DNA of 64,000 nt from Apostichopus japonicus (GCF_037975245.1 NC_092566.1:14560501-14624500), one strand, 5' to 3'. Shown: positions 23,358-35,290, numbered from the stretch's first letter. Numbers and translations: made by a program. Notes: generated by a model not told the origin, from the letters alone.

Positions 23358-24553
23358 CTGTGGGGGTACAAAAGTTATGCAAATCATGTGTGAAAATTGT
23401 GTGAGTGACTGATCTGTATGGGAGAATGTTAACAGGGGCAAAATCATTTTAAGGGTCGTCCGTACATCCAAGACGACCAAATTTCTTTTCGTACGACCAG
23501 TTTTGGAGGTCGTCCGGAGGTCCAGGACTAGCTGTAAACATCAAATTCAGTGTACATTAAAACTGAACCCCCACCACCACCACCCCCCCATCCCTACCAA
23601 AAAGGTAAAATTATTATTGGTATTGTTTCAAGCTCCATCACATTGGAGATACTGAAATAAACAGCAATAGTGTGGTAGGTCTATAATCCACTGCAAGGGG
23701 AGTTTCAGTGGCCCAAAGCTGGTGGTTTATTCAACAATCCTAAACATCTCTTCTACAGTGTACGTGTTTGGAAAACCAAATAAGCTGTTCGGACAACCAA
23801 AGGGAAAGACATGGTTGTCGGTGGAACAACCGAAAAAAATAAATAAAACTTTCAAACTTTGTCTTGGTTACTGGTGAAAGTATATAATCATATCAGGCAG
23901 AGATGCAATAATTTGCAAATTTGTGGAAAACTATGTGATCATTTTCATTTTCCTCAAACTACTGTAGGCGTGGAGTACAGGTGGAAAATTGTCAGGTGTC
24001 TAGCATTTATCGATCATCACCTAATTTGGTAAGCTGGTTACCTTTCTCATATAGTGTAATAGCACTTCTCACCCAATATACAGCATCCAATGCAACTTTC
24101 ATCCTCTTTTCTCCACCTCTTTTAGTAGCTCAAAATTAAGTCAGTAGTTATAGACAGTCAGCAGTTACTAAAAACAACACAGTTTGATAGTTAAGCTAGC
24201 TTTGATGTGAAGGGTTAAGTTTATGCTGGGTATCATTATGATTACCTATTATAATAATATATGATAAAATATTACTATATATAAATAATTTTAGTAAATC
24301 ATATAAAATACGAAATCATTTTCAATTTAAACTGACATAACAGATTAGCCAAACAGTGTTTGCAAATTCTTTCATAAATTGATTGTTGCTATATATAGTC
24401 GTCATCAGGTTACAATCTCGAGAACAGTTAAGCATCGCCTTTCTTGCGATGAATGTATCCCATTAAGTCTGAACTTTAAATGGAAAACCAATTATTGTTG
24501 TTTCAACAACAAAAAAGTACAAAGGTAATTCTAGAAATAGAAATTTTTCATAC

Positions 24554-24754
24554 TAGAACATGAAATGGTTCCATCTGACCAAACCCCACGGCCTTGACCC
24601 CCATCCTGACAGGTGCGGACTGTTTGTGTCGTTGGACTGTATCCACGGTTACAGGAGAGAGTGCACGTGTCACCATATGCTACAGAGGAACCAGTGCACC
24701 CCGTTCTGACCCCATTGGTTGGAACCGGTAGATCACTCAAGGCACAGGTTATGG
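24554..24754 (-). CDS. Exon 13: CCP 6
   Basis: A 201-nt exon, phases 1-1, tttgcag acceptor and gtatga donor (the least canonical donor in the gene). It begins AITCALSDLPVPTNGVRTGC, then YGDTCTLSCNRGYSPT and ends RGVWSDGTISCS. Six Cys. After GYS the usual L.G turn is replaced by PTTQ. Confidence 0.86.
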
Positions 24755-25783
24755 CTGCAAATAGAAAATATGAGCAAAACTTCATGGTACAAACAAAACA
24801 AAAAAATTGGAAATTATAACGTTTTACATTTATGGTCAGTTAGAGGATTGTACATTACCACCACCACCACAATTTTTACAGGAAACTTCTAAGAGTTCAT
24901 CTATACTTTTAAACTCTGGTTTGCAGCCTTTGTTTGCACACAAAAGACACGAAATGGGAATAATTTTAGTGTTCAAATTTTGTGTAGCAATTTTGTAAAA
25001 GCTCATAAAATGCTTCAGTGTTTGCATGACATACAATCGATACAGTAGCCTGGTAACTATGTATCCTATCATTTATTACTGGATCAGTCAACAAGAGAGT
25101 GAATTGGCAGTGCATGAAGTAAGGCAAGGTAATAACTAAACTGCTCCCAAAAATGTAGGGCAACCTTACTCCACATATAGGCAATATGCTACTAAGTATT
25201 TTAGATTCTTTCAGTTCCACACATAGGCAATCCCTTAAAGTCGGACGTACATTTCGGACAGTTTGTTGATCCATATCTCAATGGTTATATATAGGAGATA
25301 ACTTTTCATTTGGGTTTTATGGAACATCTACCTTGTACTATTCTTGTATGGAGTTTCATTCCTTGTCCCATCAAAATAAACTACCAAAATACTCAAAAAA
25401 CCTCCCTGTGACGGACGTACCCAGAGAAAGTGACTTTTTTAGATCGTATTTTTCTTTGGAATATCTCTGTGAATTGGGATGGGATACAATTAAAAACTAC
25501 TATGCATGTTATGTAGAAGACTTTCAACTACACATATTAGTAAACAAGCAGTTGAAACCTTTATCACTTCTAGGGCTGTGTCATTCCGGTTAATCCACTA
25601 ACCGGTTAACCGTTTCTATTAACCGAACGGTTAACGTTTAAACGTAACCCGTGTTGTTGCCTCAAAATAAGAGCCGAAAATCAGAGTTATATAGCTCAGA
25701 TTATAATTCCGAAAGAGCGCCACCACTTTGATGCTGAAGTACATTCTCAAAATAGCGCTGCAAGTATTGTTTTTTCGTACAAA

Positions 25784-26060
25784 GTGGCTATTCTTACGAC
25801 TGTTCGTAAGAATAATTTCCGACTACGCATGCGCAGTTGCTATTTTATGACAGGAGAACTATTTTTTACGACCAGGATTAACAATAATTTCCGGTTAGGG
25901 TTAGTGTTAGGGTTAGGATTGGGGTTTAGGGTTAAAGTTAGGGTTAGGGTTACCCCTACTACATGCGCAGTTGCTTTATTTACTTTACTGCGCTTGAATT
26001 CGCCTTTGTCGTAAGAATAGTTTATAAATAATTGTTACGACTAGTCGTAAGAATAGCCAC
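25784..26060. mobile_element. Nested inverted-repeat element (MITE-like)
   Basis: The left end 'gtggctattcttacgact' is matched in reverse by the right end 'agtcgtaagaatagccac', with similarity extending to about 34 bases. It contains two atgcgcagttgct segments in a similar inverted setting. No convincing target duplication. Located inside the 2.6 kb hAT-like element. Confidence 0.65.
25893..25952 (+). repeat. Degenerate TTAGGG-like run
   Basis: About 60 bases of ttaggg with variants (ttagtg, ttaggatt, tttaggg, ttaaag). It lies inside a nested element, so it is interstitial and does not mark a chromosome end. Confidence 0.8.
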
Positions 26061-28437
26061 GGCCTTTTTCGTAACGCGTATGCCAAGAATTTGGTTGTAT
26101 TTGCTTAGTTTTGACGATCGTTGCATTGAAAAAGACGAATTGCGCGTTTTCATGAAGTTTTAAACAGATTTTTGTTTCTCTTTCAGTTCATCGGTAACTG
26201 TTACAGAGATATTTGAAGCAAATATTTCTTCGTTAATTGCGTAGCCCCTACTGTAATAGCGTAGGCATTGTATGGCAGTTATAAGCCTAATATTACTAGG
26301 CCTACTTAATATTGGCATTGTGTATTGAAGTTCGCGATCATATGGAGTGTTAGACTACAAGGCTTTCACCAGCTAGGCCAAGGTTAGGAAAGTCGGTTGT
26401 TAGGAAGCGATTACTACAGAAGTGTACGGTAGTAGGGCTAGGCCTACGCAATTACAAGTACAACAATGGGTTACAGATATATTGAATTTCTGCATTGTGG
26501 CGGGGTAGGCAGAGGGTAGGGGGGAAGTGTGGAAAACATTGTAAAATTTCCCGCGAACACCCTGTCGATTTCTCGCCGGAGTTCGCGCAGCAAACACAAT
26601 TAGCACGCGTAGCATAATGGCGTGGGGTAGTCCCCCGGTGGGGTCATGTGGTGGAACCCCTTGTGGGGGTCCAGGGGTTAACGCCCCGGAAAATTTGGCG
26701 ATAAAATATTCGTAGCTGTGGATGCAAAATACTGACAACTTTTTTAATTTAAATTGTCACGAAACTGATGAAAATTTTGAAATGACAAGTTAGAGTAGCC
26801 ATATTTTGTTATAAAATGAAAAGAGATCTATCTGTCTTACAATCATTAAAAATTAAAAACTTAAAAAAACATGCGATTTTATGAAACAACGTTCGGCAAA
26901 GCCCCATTCCTAGACTGCCTAACGATAGCTTGCACTATACTACAACTACAGTAGGCTACATTTTCCAAGGTACCTTGCCAATCAACTGTGAGCTCATCCC
27001 CTGTCTAACACCTGTTGTTAACAATTTTTTGGCATGTTGCCAAGGAACGTTTCATGGTCTAGAATTAATAAGGTCAGTCAGTAAAGGTTCGGTTAAGTTA
27101 TGAGAATTATTATCTTAGACTTTTAAGAAAAGTAGGTAAAATATGATCCCCGTAACAGCTAGGTAAGTAAAACAGGCAACTGACTCCTCCGCATGAACAA
27201 GACAATCTATTCCACATGATACATGAAAGTAAACCTTGTAATCACATGTTTAAGGCCACTTGGCTAGATTAACTAAATGCTTAATATTGTTTCCATGTTC
27301 TTGTAGAAAACGTAAACTTCGCAATATACAATTAGTTGTGTTTTTGTAGTTACGTGAGATCCGTAACCGACGAGGTGGTTAGGCTATTTGCGATACACTA
27401 AACTATGGTAGGATATTATTTTCTCCGTAATTTTGGAAATTCTAGAAAATACTTTTTCGCCGCTCAACACCAGATGTGTTCTTACGTTTTATTCATAATT
27501 GGGTGTACTAGAGCCTTGTTTACATGACATTAGTTGCATTTAGCACGATATGCCAGTTTCGCGTGAATATTTCGAAAGTTTTTTGCACGATCTTTCGTAA
27601 AATTTGAAAGGTGTACCAACTTACTCTACGTACACAATTGGTTATTTCTCTACTGATTTTCAGAGTTTTTTTTACAGTCAAGTGTATACGTTGTGCATTG
27701 AGTATAAACTTATCGCGAATGCAAGAAAACGATGCAGGGATTTCCAGCAGACAAATGTTTTCTTTGTGGGATTACTGAGTCTGTTGAATGGAATCCAGCA
27801 CCTTAGAGGGAACACTGAACTGAAATTACATCATAATAAAGAAAACGTTTACTGCTTAAATACAATATAAATTTGAAAGGATTAGATGCAGACTCGCCAC
27901 ATTGTCGAACGGGGTAACAATAGGCGCTTCACGGGTCGCATACCGCTTGGTAATCCCTTCAATCGTACCGCCAATCTTAAAAATCTTTTGTATGGATGCG
28001 TGATAAAGTTTGCAATTGTTACGTGATTTTCGGCAAGCAAATGTTGCGGTCTATTTCTGGAATAAAGTGATGTGAAGACGCGCCGTTGCGACTGCGTAAT
28101 TGGCATTACAAAAACGGTTAAACTTATACGATGTACAGCGGACTTTTATCCGGCCGTTCGGTCGGTTAACCGGTTAACCGTTTAACCGTTACAGCCCTAA
28201 TCACTTCCCTGCAATATTTTCAAAAATTCCCTTGTGACGGACGTACAATTTTTTGTGACAGACGTACATTTGTGAAATTACAAAGTAAATGTTGGTCCGT
28301 CACAAACAAAAAACACTACTTGGTATGTCTAGAATTTCAATGTGTGACAGGGCTTCACCCAGAGTTTCCATTGTTGACAGCTGTACACAACTGTGCCTAA
28401 TGGAACAACTTAGGTCTTTAGAGAAGAAACAACTTAC

Positions 28438-28638
28438 CATTGCAGACTGGCAGTGCCTGCAGCCAACTTCCACTGGCACCGCATGTTCGTAATGTAACCC
28501 CACTTAGATGATATCCTGAATTGCAGGCATACTGGCATACACTGCCATAGTTCACAGTATTGTCCCCATTAGCGCTGCAAGTCGAGCGACTCACGAATCT
28601 GAGACCCGTACCGACAGAGGGCAGAGCACATGTTTTAA
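28438..28638 (-). CDS. Exon 12: CCP 5
   Basis: A 201-nt exon, phases 1-1, gtgaag acceptor and gtaagt donor. It reads IKTCALPSVGTGLRFVS, then NYGSVCQYACNSGYHLSGV, ending ASGSWLQALPVC. Six-Cys CCP with a longer loop between Cys1 and Cys2 than CCP 1-4. The intron after it holds the 2.6 kb hAT element 25571-28199, which was inserted into an earlier repeat. Confidence 0.88.
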
Positions 28639-29043
28639 CTTCACACAGGGAGAAATTTATACAAGAAAAGGTTTTGTTAGTTATCACAGATGTGTAGCCA
28701 TAATTGAGAAATATGTTTTATACTTCAATTGAACGGGTCATTTAAATACTTACAAAATTGACATTCTAAACGACAAGTTATAACTGATGACAACTTGCTC
28801 ATCTATCCCAAACAGCTTGTGAAGTGAGTATGTCAAAAATTAGAGGGCCTGATGTTGCCCTACAAGCAGGTTTTTCTAACTGACATGACTAACTGGCATG
28901 ATATATTGTGAACATGAGATGTAGCACATAAATAATGCACCAATCTGTACTGTACATAAAAAATCGATACAATTAAACAAGCATTTGGTGGAGTAAATTA
29001 ATTTAGATCAATATACTGTGATGTTCTTTAATACTTCAGAGCT

Positions 29044-29201
29044 GTGTAAAAGTAAGTTGGCCTGACGTTTCGATCCTAGCAGGATCTTCTTCAGAGGCTA
29101 AATGAGGTTTGCTCATTAACCTGTGTTAATGAGCAAACCTCATTTAGACTCTGAAGAAGATCCTGCTAGGATCGAAACGTCAGGCCAACTTACTTTTACA
29201 C
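29044..29201. repeat. 158-bp near-perfect palindrome
   Basis: Arms of 77 bases around a 4-base centre (ctgt, 29121-29124) with one clear mismatch (agaggct versus agagtct). Each arm carries a hammerhead-like core (minus strand 29067-29094, plus strand 29151-29178) followed by gtcaggccaactta. It consists of two head-to-head copies of an element also present singly at 22.4 kb and, more diverged, at 10.4 kb. Confidence 0.92.
29151..29178 (+). ncRNA. Hammerhead-like core motif, copies 3 and 4 (this and its mirror at 29067-29094)
   Basis: CTGAAGA, extra A, GATCC/GGATC stem with loop TGCTA, then GAAAC. The mirror copy on the minus strand also has an outer pairing of gcct with aggc. Core bases match the hammerhead consensus; catalysis is untested. 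Confidence 0.38.
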
Positions 29202-30572
29202 ATTCTCTTACACTGGCTCTTTAGTGGATAAGCAGTTTGCTAACATTTTTGTTTTATTTAACACTATTGAATGTCAGAACATTGTGGATTGAGCCATGAA
29301 AATAGATTCTTTTTCACAAACTACATGTAGCCTACACTCAAAATCCCTTGACAGTATAAACTGAACCTAGCTCATCTACGTACCAAATGTAAATATTTCC
29401 AGCAAACATACTGCAGCCGTAACTAAATGTATTGTTGTCTACTGCTAGTAATATATTAGGGCTAGGGCCTAGTAGTAGCATGGACACTGCAAAGCTCGAA
29501 CACCTTAGCATTAAAACATGCCAAAACTATATCTTATAACTTATGGTATAGGCCTAGGCCTAATTATAAATCACCTGTAAATATACTTGATATGGTGGGG
29601 TCTATTTGGAGAGAAAATAACTGTAGCTTCGTAATATTTCGTGAAATTGGCTCTTGCTGTGGCTTGTCATGGTGAAATCGTGTATTTCTTAGGGGTGTCC
29701 GAACTTCGCAGTGTTCCGAACTTCGCAATACTGACTATACTACTCCTACTGTACTACTACTAGTAGTAGCCTAGTGTACTAAGGTAGTACTAGGCTAGTA
29801 GTAGCAGTAGTAAGTTGAGTCTCGTCTATCCGACATGCTCAGTGATTAACCTCCGCCACGTATCACGATCTTGCGCAAGGTTTAGTACTAGGCTAGGCCT
29901 TGCCCTAACTGAGTAATGTAGCATAGGCTAGGCCTCCTACTACAGAACTGGGGCTAAGTCTAAAGTAGCACCTCGCATAAATAGTCGTCTCCCGCATTTT
30001 TTTCAATATACCTTCCTTAATAATGCAAAGCTGGTAAAATTATGGCTAAACTGAAATAGCCACTATTTGCTCAGTATAATTTGGTAGTATCACAGAAATG
30101 ATATTGAGAATCGGATGTTCATGGACGATCGAGCGTACAGTTCATGCTAAGTTGCCTAAATTTCTATGTAGCGCCAAAAGGACAAAACGTTTATCGCCAT
30201 CCATCAGACAAACAGTTAAAAGTAATTTGATAACACCTCCTTTTTCCATTTTACCTGATAAGCAATCGTTTTATCAAATACAATTGCACATTACAGTTCT
30301 TTTTTTTCAAAACGCCAAAGCAGTTAAAATGCTGCGTAAAAACAACCGTAGTATTTCAGGGAGCTAGCGGTCTAACACATAGTATCTGCTCTATGCCTTA
30401 CTTAAAGTTTACTCTGTGTGTACTTTGCATATATTGCAGTCACCTGTTCTATTGTGTAGTATTATGTAATACTCATAACACGATTTATATTTTATTGCAT
30501 TATAGCATGTGTACACTGCTGTTTAGGATTATGGCATAAGTTCATGTACTGACCTACTGGGTGTGGTAACTA

Positions 30573-30720
30573 GTCACTTCTCGGCCTTTTGGCAACTTGG
30601 ATCATGTGTAGTATAGCTGTTCATTTTCTAAGGGAATCGTGATACTCACGTGTACCTGACGATGATCACACAGTCATTCTCGATCCTAGGGGGCTGGGGC
30701 AAGTTGAGAGCGGATTAGTT
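30573..30720 (+). mobile_element. U2 snRNA-derived SINE-like element, copy 1
   Basis: The first 45 bases match the 5' end of U2 snRNA: 'cttctcggccttttggc', then atcatgtgtagtat.ctgttc, which covers the branch-site recognition region. The rest is unlike U2 ('gggaatcgtgatac', gatcacacagtca, ctcgat) and is shared with two other places in the window, so this is a composite family and not a plain U2 pseudogene. Confidence 0.7.
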
Positions 30721-30955
30721 GTTTGGTTGTTTGGTTTTTGTTGCCTGGTTCTTTCTAAGGTGACTTTTCTTAAAAACTAATAGCTTCCATGTAATTACAC
30801 CCAACGCTCACCTTGTATTGAATTACAGTGTGTGACCTGCCTATGCCAGGTCACAGGTATTTAATTAATTTATTGTACCTAGTTATACAAATGTGAGGAC
30901 AGAATAAACAGACTTGCACCAGCCTTCAGAACGTGCATATATAAATGTAACTTAC

Positions 30956-31144
30956 TTCGACAAGTCGGCTGACTTCCGCTCCAGAAACCGGAACTTTCCC
31001 CCGATACATGACTGCACTGTCTGGACGCAGATCCTACGAGCTCGTGGCCGGTGTCACAACTAAATGTACACGTCGACCCATGTGATCTTGAACACGACGC
31101 AAGACTCCCAGAACTTGGCGCGGAAAGTTGCGGACAAGTAACGG
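30956..31144 (-). CDS. Exon 11: CCP 4
   Basis: A 189-nt exon, phases 1-1, tttag acceptor and gtaagt donor. It starts AVTCPQLSAPSSGSLASC and continues GSTCTFSCDTGHELVGSAS, ending FWSGSQPTC. Six Cys; the usual GY is GH here. There is no internal Met, so it is easily missed by start-codon-based ORF finding. A U2-derived SINE-like copy (30573-30720) lies in the following intron. Confidence 0.87.
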
Positions 31145-32112
31145 CTAAAGTAAAGCAAATTTAACAGAAATTAATATTTACTATATATATTAAACTTGAG
31201 AGGGTCATGTTGGTGACCTAACGGCGAGACAAGTCATATTAAAGACGTAATCCAATGCATATTGTAAGGCAATCGAACTAAACGTGTTTCAACAGTTTTT
31301 TTTTTCTTACAGTACTGTAATACTACGTAGTATCGTTATTAGCGTAACGTATTCTTTTTTTCGAGGCCATGATGGTAGCTGATCATCAATGGTCTGAAGT
31401 GAGAAACGACCATTTTGATGGTGGCATACTCTAGAGTCGATACCAGTCATTCTCATGAACATATTTACAGTCCGAGTTTGCGTATTGCCCCAAAAAAATG
31501 GTTGGAACTTTCATTGGAAGAATGATGTTTTTTTTTACAACGGACTGAAAAAAATGTTCGTTATACTGTCTTTTGCATGTTTGATAATTGATTTCACACT
31601 TAAACGTCATACTATAAGATTACTTCTGCCGAGCCCACTCTTTTGACGTTTATTCGTACTGAAGGGGTGGCTAATTGTTTCGCTAATGAAGAAATATTAG
31701 AATTGCAACTGTCAACAATATCTTGTAAGAAAAAAATGGCGCTAGATGCGGCCTAGTCCAAACGTTAACATTTGACTACAGTACCAGGGGCGGATGCAGG
31801 ATTTGTGACAGGAGGGGGGGGGGGTCTGACTGGTCCAGCCGTGCCTGAACGTAAGACTATCTAAGCGGAGCGCCACCATCGTTTGGCGCGGAGCGTACCA
31901 GAAATTTTTTGACTTTACAAGCCCCCCCCCCCCCCCCAGATGTCCGGAAACGGCACTTCCCGAGTATTCTAAGCTGCATGTACCTAGCCTGAAAATATGG
32001 ATCTCATGTCTGCAATTTCTCAATTGATGAGAAAAAAACAATCTATGAAATATGGCGAAACATATCACAGTCAAAGATGTATCACGTACGGCACTGCCAA
32101 ATCAAGTATATA

Positions 32113-32483
32113 CAGTGGCGTAGGAAGGTACTTTTGAGTGGGGGGGCTGAAGACTGATGGCCGGCCTGGGGGAGGGGTCTAATGGGAGGGGGTGTCCCCT
32201 TCCCCTTTAGAATTTTTTGCATTTCCAGGTGGCCTCAGATGCAATTTGGTGCAATATAGCACACTAAAACACCCACTCCATTTTGTAAACTTAATTTTGT
32301 ATTTTCACCTGGTCTTAGATGCAATTTGGTGCTCCAAATGAGATTTTTTTCTCATTTGGAAATGAAAAAGGGGTTTTCTGACTTGCGAACCGGGGGGGCG
32401 GAATGATACTTCCGCCCCTCCACATTTTTCACTGGGGGGCTGGCGCCCCCCAGCCCCCCCCCCCCCCGGTTCCTACGCCCTTG
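32113..32483. mobile_element. hAT-like MITE, family 'cagtggcgtagg', copy 1
   Basis: 371 bp between agtatata (32105-32112) and agtataca (32484-32491), a one-mismatch 8-bp duplication. Ends: cagtggcgtaggaa and, reversed, caagggcgtaggaa. Interior has G/C tracts and 'ggtggcctcagatgcaattt'. Very similar to copies 2 and 3. Confidence 0.85.
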
Positions 32484-32829
32484 AGTATACACATATTGTA
32501 TCAAAATATATGCCGGACCGGCCAGACTGAAGTACAATATTTAAGAATATTGGCATCTTATATCACCGATCCTAGGAGTAGGAAGACAACAATACAAATT
32601 ACAGATCGACTATATATACGTTAAGATGATATTGATCAACAGTGGAATGTTAACTGCAAGAACATCGTTGGTAAGGACGTTTTTAGTCAATTTTGTGTTG
32701 AAGTTTTGGTCGTAACAATAGGAAGTCCTGCATTTGGTATTAACGACGACACCATAGTTTTGCTCATAAGCCTTAAAATCTGCGGTAGTGGGAAACGCTG
32801 ATTTCGGCGTAAAACACTACCCATGATTA

Positions 32830-33165
32830 TATCTTGGTCTGGTTTTTGGTGGCTACGATGTCAGAGTACACAAACTTAGAAGCACATAAGTGGTGGGATA
32901 ATTGGTTCAATTGAGACCATTTTAGACCACTTAGGTCTTCCAAGAGCAGCGTAAGAAAAGTGTTTGCTACAATGAGTATAGAGCTAGGCTTGTTTACGAG
33001 TGACGAAATCTTCGTGGTCTCATTAGGTAAAAGTTTAGGCAATTTTTAGACCACTTAAGAACTTTCAAAAGCAGCGCACGACTTTTGTTTATACTAGTGA
33101 GTAAAGAAACTCGTTCTACGAGTGAAGATATCTTCGGGGTCTCATTTAGGTAAAAATCTGCATGA
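32830..33165. repeat. Dispersed tandem repeat, about 130-bp unit
   Basis: Roughly 2.5 units, each with 'ttttagaccactta', 'agcagcg' and 'gtttacgagtga'-like words. A diverged single unit lies at 9960-10150. An 86-codon frame from 33122 starts in this repeat and is not supported as a gene. Confidence 0.6.
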
Positions 33166-33424
33166 TGATGACACAGAGAAACTGCTTGAAAGTGCCATGA
33201 ATAGCCAACGTGTCAGCTATTCAGTGAAGGATAGGGATTTGCTAGTTAAAACAATAAGGCAATTACATGGAGTATGCTACATGATAGCCTTGTATGATAC
33301 GGGCCTATGCATGGTGTCAACATGTAACGAATTATCCCGATTTGCAAGGAGAAATGCACAGATCTATACTATAGTTTTATGATGTATTTTTATGTATGCT
33401 CTCGATTGAGGATACTTTAGCTGC

Positions 33425-33791
33425 CAGTGGCATAGGAAGGTACTTTGATTGGGGGGGGGGGCTGAAGACTGATGGCCGTCATGGAGGAGGGGTCTAAGGG
33501 GAGGGGGTGTCCCCCTCCCCTTTGGAATTTTTTGCATTTCCAGGTGGCCTCAGATGCAATTTGGTGCAATATAGCACACTTCAACACCCACTCCATTTTG
33601 AAAACTTAATTTTGTATTTTCACCTGGCCTTAGATGCAATTTGGTGCTCCAAATGAGATTTTTTTTCTCATTTGGAAATGAAAAAGGGGTTTTCTGACTT
33701 GCGGAGCGGGGGGCGGAATGATACTTCCGCCCCTCCACATTTTTCACTGGGGGGGGCTGGCGCCCCCAGCCCCCCGGTTCCTACGCCCTTG
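33425..33791. mobile_element. hAT-like MITE, family 'cagtggcgtagg', copy 2
   Basis: 367 bp with an exact 8-bp duplication 'ttagctgc' (33417-33424 and 33792-33799). Ends and interior as in copy 1; the left end reads cagtggcatagg. Confidence 0.9.
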
Positions 33792-33927
33792 TTAGCTGCA
33801 ACTATTTTAAACAACTCAAATTACTAATCTATAAACAATGAAGGAGGAAGAACATGACTCATACCTTTAGCCTACAAGATAAACAAACCCACAATTTTTA
33901 ATAAACCAAACAGTTTTATACACTAAC

Positions 33928-34104
33928 CATTGCAATTTGCGAAACCTGCACTCCAGTCTCCATCTGAGTCACACGACACAGAGGTCGGTCCACTGAGATG
34001 ATAGCCAACCCCACAACTGAAGGAGCAGGTGGCACCTTTCAGGCTCCCGTGAGGACAGGATGCAGTTCGACCAGCCTGACTAGGAACCGCTGAACAGGAT
34101 ACAA
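33928..34104 (-). CDS. Exon 10: CCP 3
   Basis: A 177-nt exon, phases 1-1, ctccag acceptor and gttagt donor. It reads VVSCSAVPSQAGRTASCP, then GATCSFSCGVGYHLSGPTS and ends GDWSAGFANC. Six Cys and the GYHLSGP turn mark a complete CCP. It has no Pro in the usual position before the last Cys, where FANC replaces xPxC. A hAT-type element (33425-33791) lies in the intron 137 bases past its donor. Confidence 0.88.
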
Positions 34105-34408
34105 CTGGAGAAAGTATTAAGAAAAGAAAATCGATATTCGTTAACTCTATGGTTTAATCCTCGTTTCTGTGCATGGTTGTCCACAAAGAACGCAACTCCC
34201 GAAGTAAGGAAGTGAGGAAGGTGATAAGCGGGGTGGGGGGGGGGGTGTTGATTTGAGTGATGAAAACGTACACGGAGATATTTATTCCAAAATTCGTGTG
34301 ATATTTTTTTTTAATTACAGCATTTCATTGCAAAATTGCTCAATAGGCAAATTTTCAAAACATCGATGATTTTATGATTTCATCTCTTTGTCTATAATGT
34401 ATACTGAC

Positions 34409-34660
34409 CATTGACTGTAATAGAGAAAGTACAGTCCCTATAGTTGCCACTTCCATCCGTGGCTCGGAATGTTATGGAGTGAACCCCCGCTGAGAAAGAC
34501 GTCCCTGAATTCTGGCCACGGGTTTTGCTAATTGAGGGCGTACTTCCGGAATTGTCAGACGCTGACGGAGTCGGATAGCTGACGACAGCAGACCTGGTTC
34601 GATCAGCGTTGGTTGTTACGATGTTACTTGGACAATTGGAGAAAGTAGGCGATTGTGTGT
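34409..34660 (-). CDS. Exon 9: HYR 2 in a single exon
   Basis: A 252-nt exon, phases 1-1, tttcag acceptor and gtcagt donor. It runs from DTQSPTFSNCPSNIV through SASDNSGSTPSIS to TFRATDGSGNYRDCTFSITV. All HYR landmarks are present: PxFxNCP, (A/S)DNSG, G.HSITF.ATDGSGN and a C-terminal Cys. Unlike HYR 1, 3, 4 and 6 it is not split by an intron. It follows two CCPs and precedes five. Confidence 0.9.
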
Positions 34661-34886
34661 CTGAAAGTTGAAAGAGATATCCAACAAAAGAAAATGGTTC
34701 TTGGTGAGAAATATAGTTTCAAGCTATTGTTTTGTATCTTGTAGTATCAGCCTGGGAGTTGGTATACATACAGTTAGTCGCACTTTATTGTTACGATTGA
34801 AATAGGAGGTCACTGCAATAGAAATCGTCCACTGCTCCAATGCTATGTACACTTTAGTGAAATACCCAGCATCTTTGTGTTCACTA

Positions 34887-35105
34887 CGATCAATTCAATT
34901 CATTTATTTATTCAGCCAATGTATAAAAATATTACACATCGAATATCAGAACGTTTCTCCTGCTCCGTAATAAATATGAGTAAGAGATTTATGAAAAATA
35001 AAAAAAAATGTGAAGATATACCGTATAAAATTATGTAAGACTATAAAAATGTACGAAATATGTATATGATTTAGTTATATAAGGAAAGGCACTGCCTTTT
35101 TCCCT
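34887..35105 (-). repeat. Possible LINE 3' end
   Basis: Read on the minus strand, the block ends in ggctgaataaataaatgaat-type sequence, a common way for CR1/L2-like LINEs to end. No coding part is left. Assignment rests on the terminal words only. Confidence 0.3.
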
Positions 35106-35218
35106 TTTTAAGAAATAGAGAGAAGGTTACAGAAGAGGGGGTTGATGAATACAGGGAGATACATGAGAGTTGCCACACATGTATATATATCTATATGTAA
35201 GACGTATATGTATGTATG

Positions 35219-35226
35219 TATGTATG

Positions 35227-35290
<64 letters not shown>
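35219..35290. repeat. (TATG)n/(TA)n tract
   Basis: About 70 bases of TATG then TA dinucleotides; a shorter (TA)n lies at 35361-35382. Both are in the intron after exon 8. Confidence 0.95.

Larger units (their letters stand above)
25571..28199. mobile_element. hAT-like element, 2.6 kb, non-autonomous
   Basis: Exact 8-bp duplication 'atcacttc' (25563-25570 and 28200-28207) and inverted ends tagggctgt/acagcccta, followed on both sides by ccggttaacc-type subterminal repeats. These are hAT features. No transposase-like frame of useful length is present. A smaller inverted-repeat element and a TTAGGG-like run lie inside. It sits in the intron between exons 12 and 13 and splits an older repeat carrying 'gtgacggacgtac'. 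Confidence 0.85.
18662..28437. other. Introns between exons 12 and 18: non-coding apart from listed repeats
   Basis: 18662-19422, 19646-20361, 20575-21047, 21214-22166, 23358-24553 and 24755-25562 show nothing coding. 24755-25562 and 28208-28330 share 'gtgacggacgtac' words and look like one older repeat now split by the hAT-like element. Short frames there (for example one with CLLCANKGC) were not supported. Confidence 0.6.

Noticed and set aside
24836-25274. Overlapping minus-strand frames with CLLCANKGC and CKNCGGGG
   Set aside because: No consistent zinc-finger spacing, overlapping different frames in a repeat that is split by the hAT-like element; not supported as a gene.
25893-25952. 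Chromosome end (TTAGGG repeats)
   Set aside because: The run is short, degenerate and inside a mobile element with gene exons on both sides.
30573-30720. Functional U2 snRNA gene
   Set aside because: Only the first 45 bases match; the Sm site and the 3' stem-loops of U2 are absent, and the tail is shared with other repeat copies.
33122-33382. An 86-codon plus-strand frame with ordinary composition
   Set aside because: It starts within a tandem repeat, has no recognisable domain and no supporting neighbours; could be a remnant of a mobile element.
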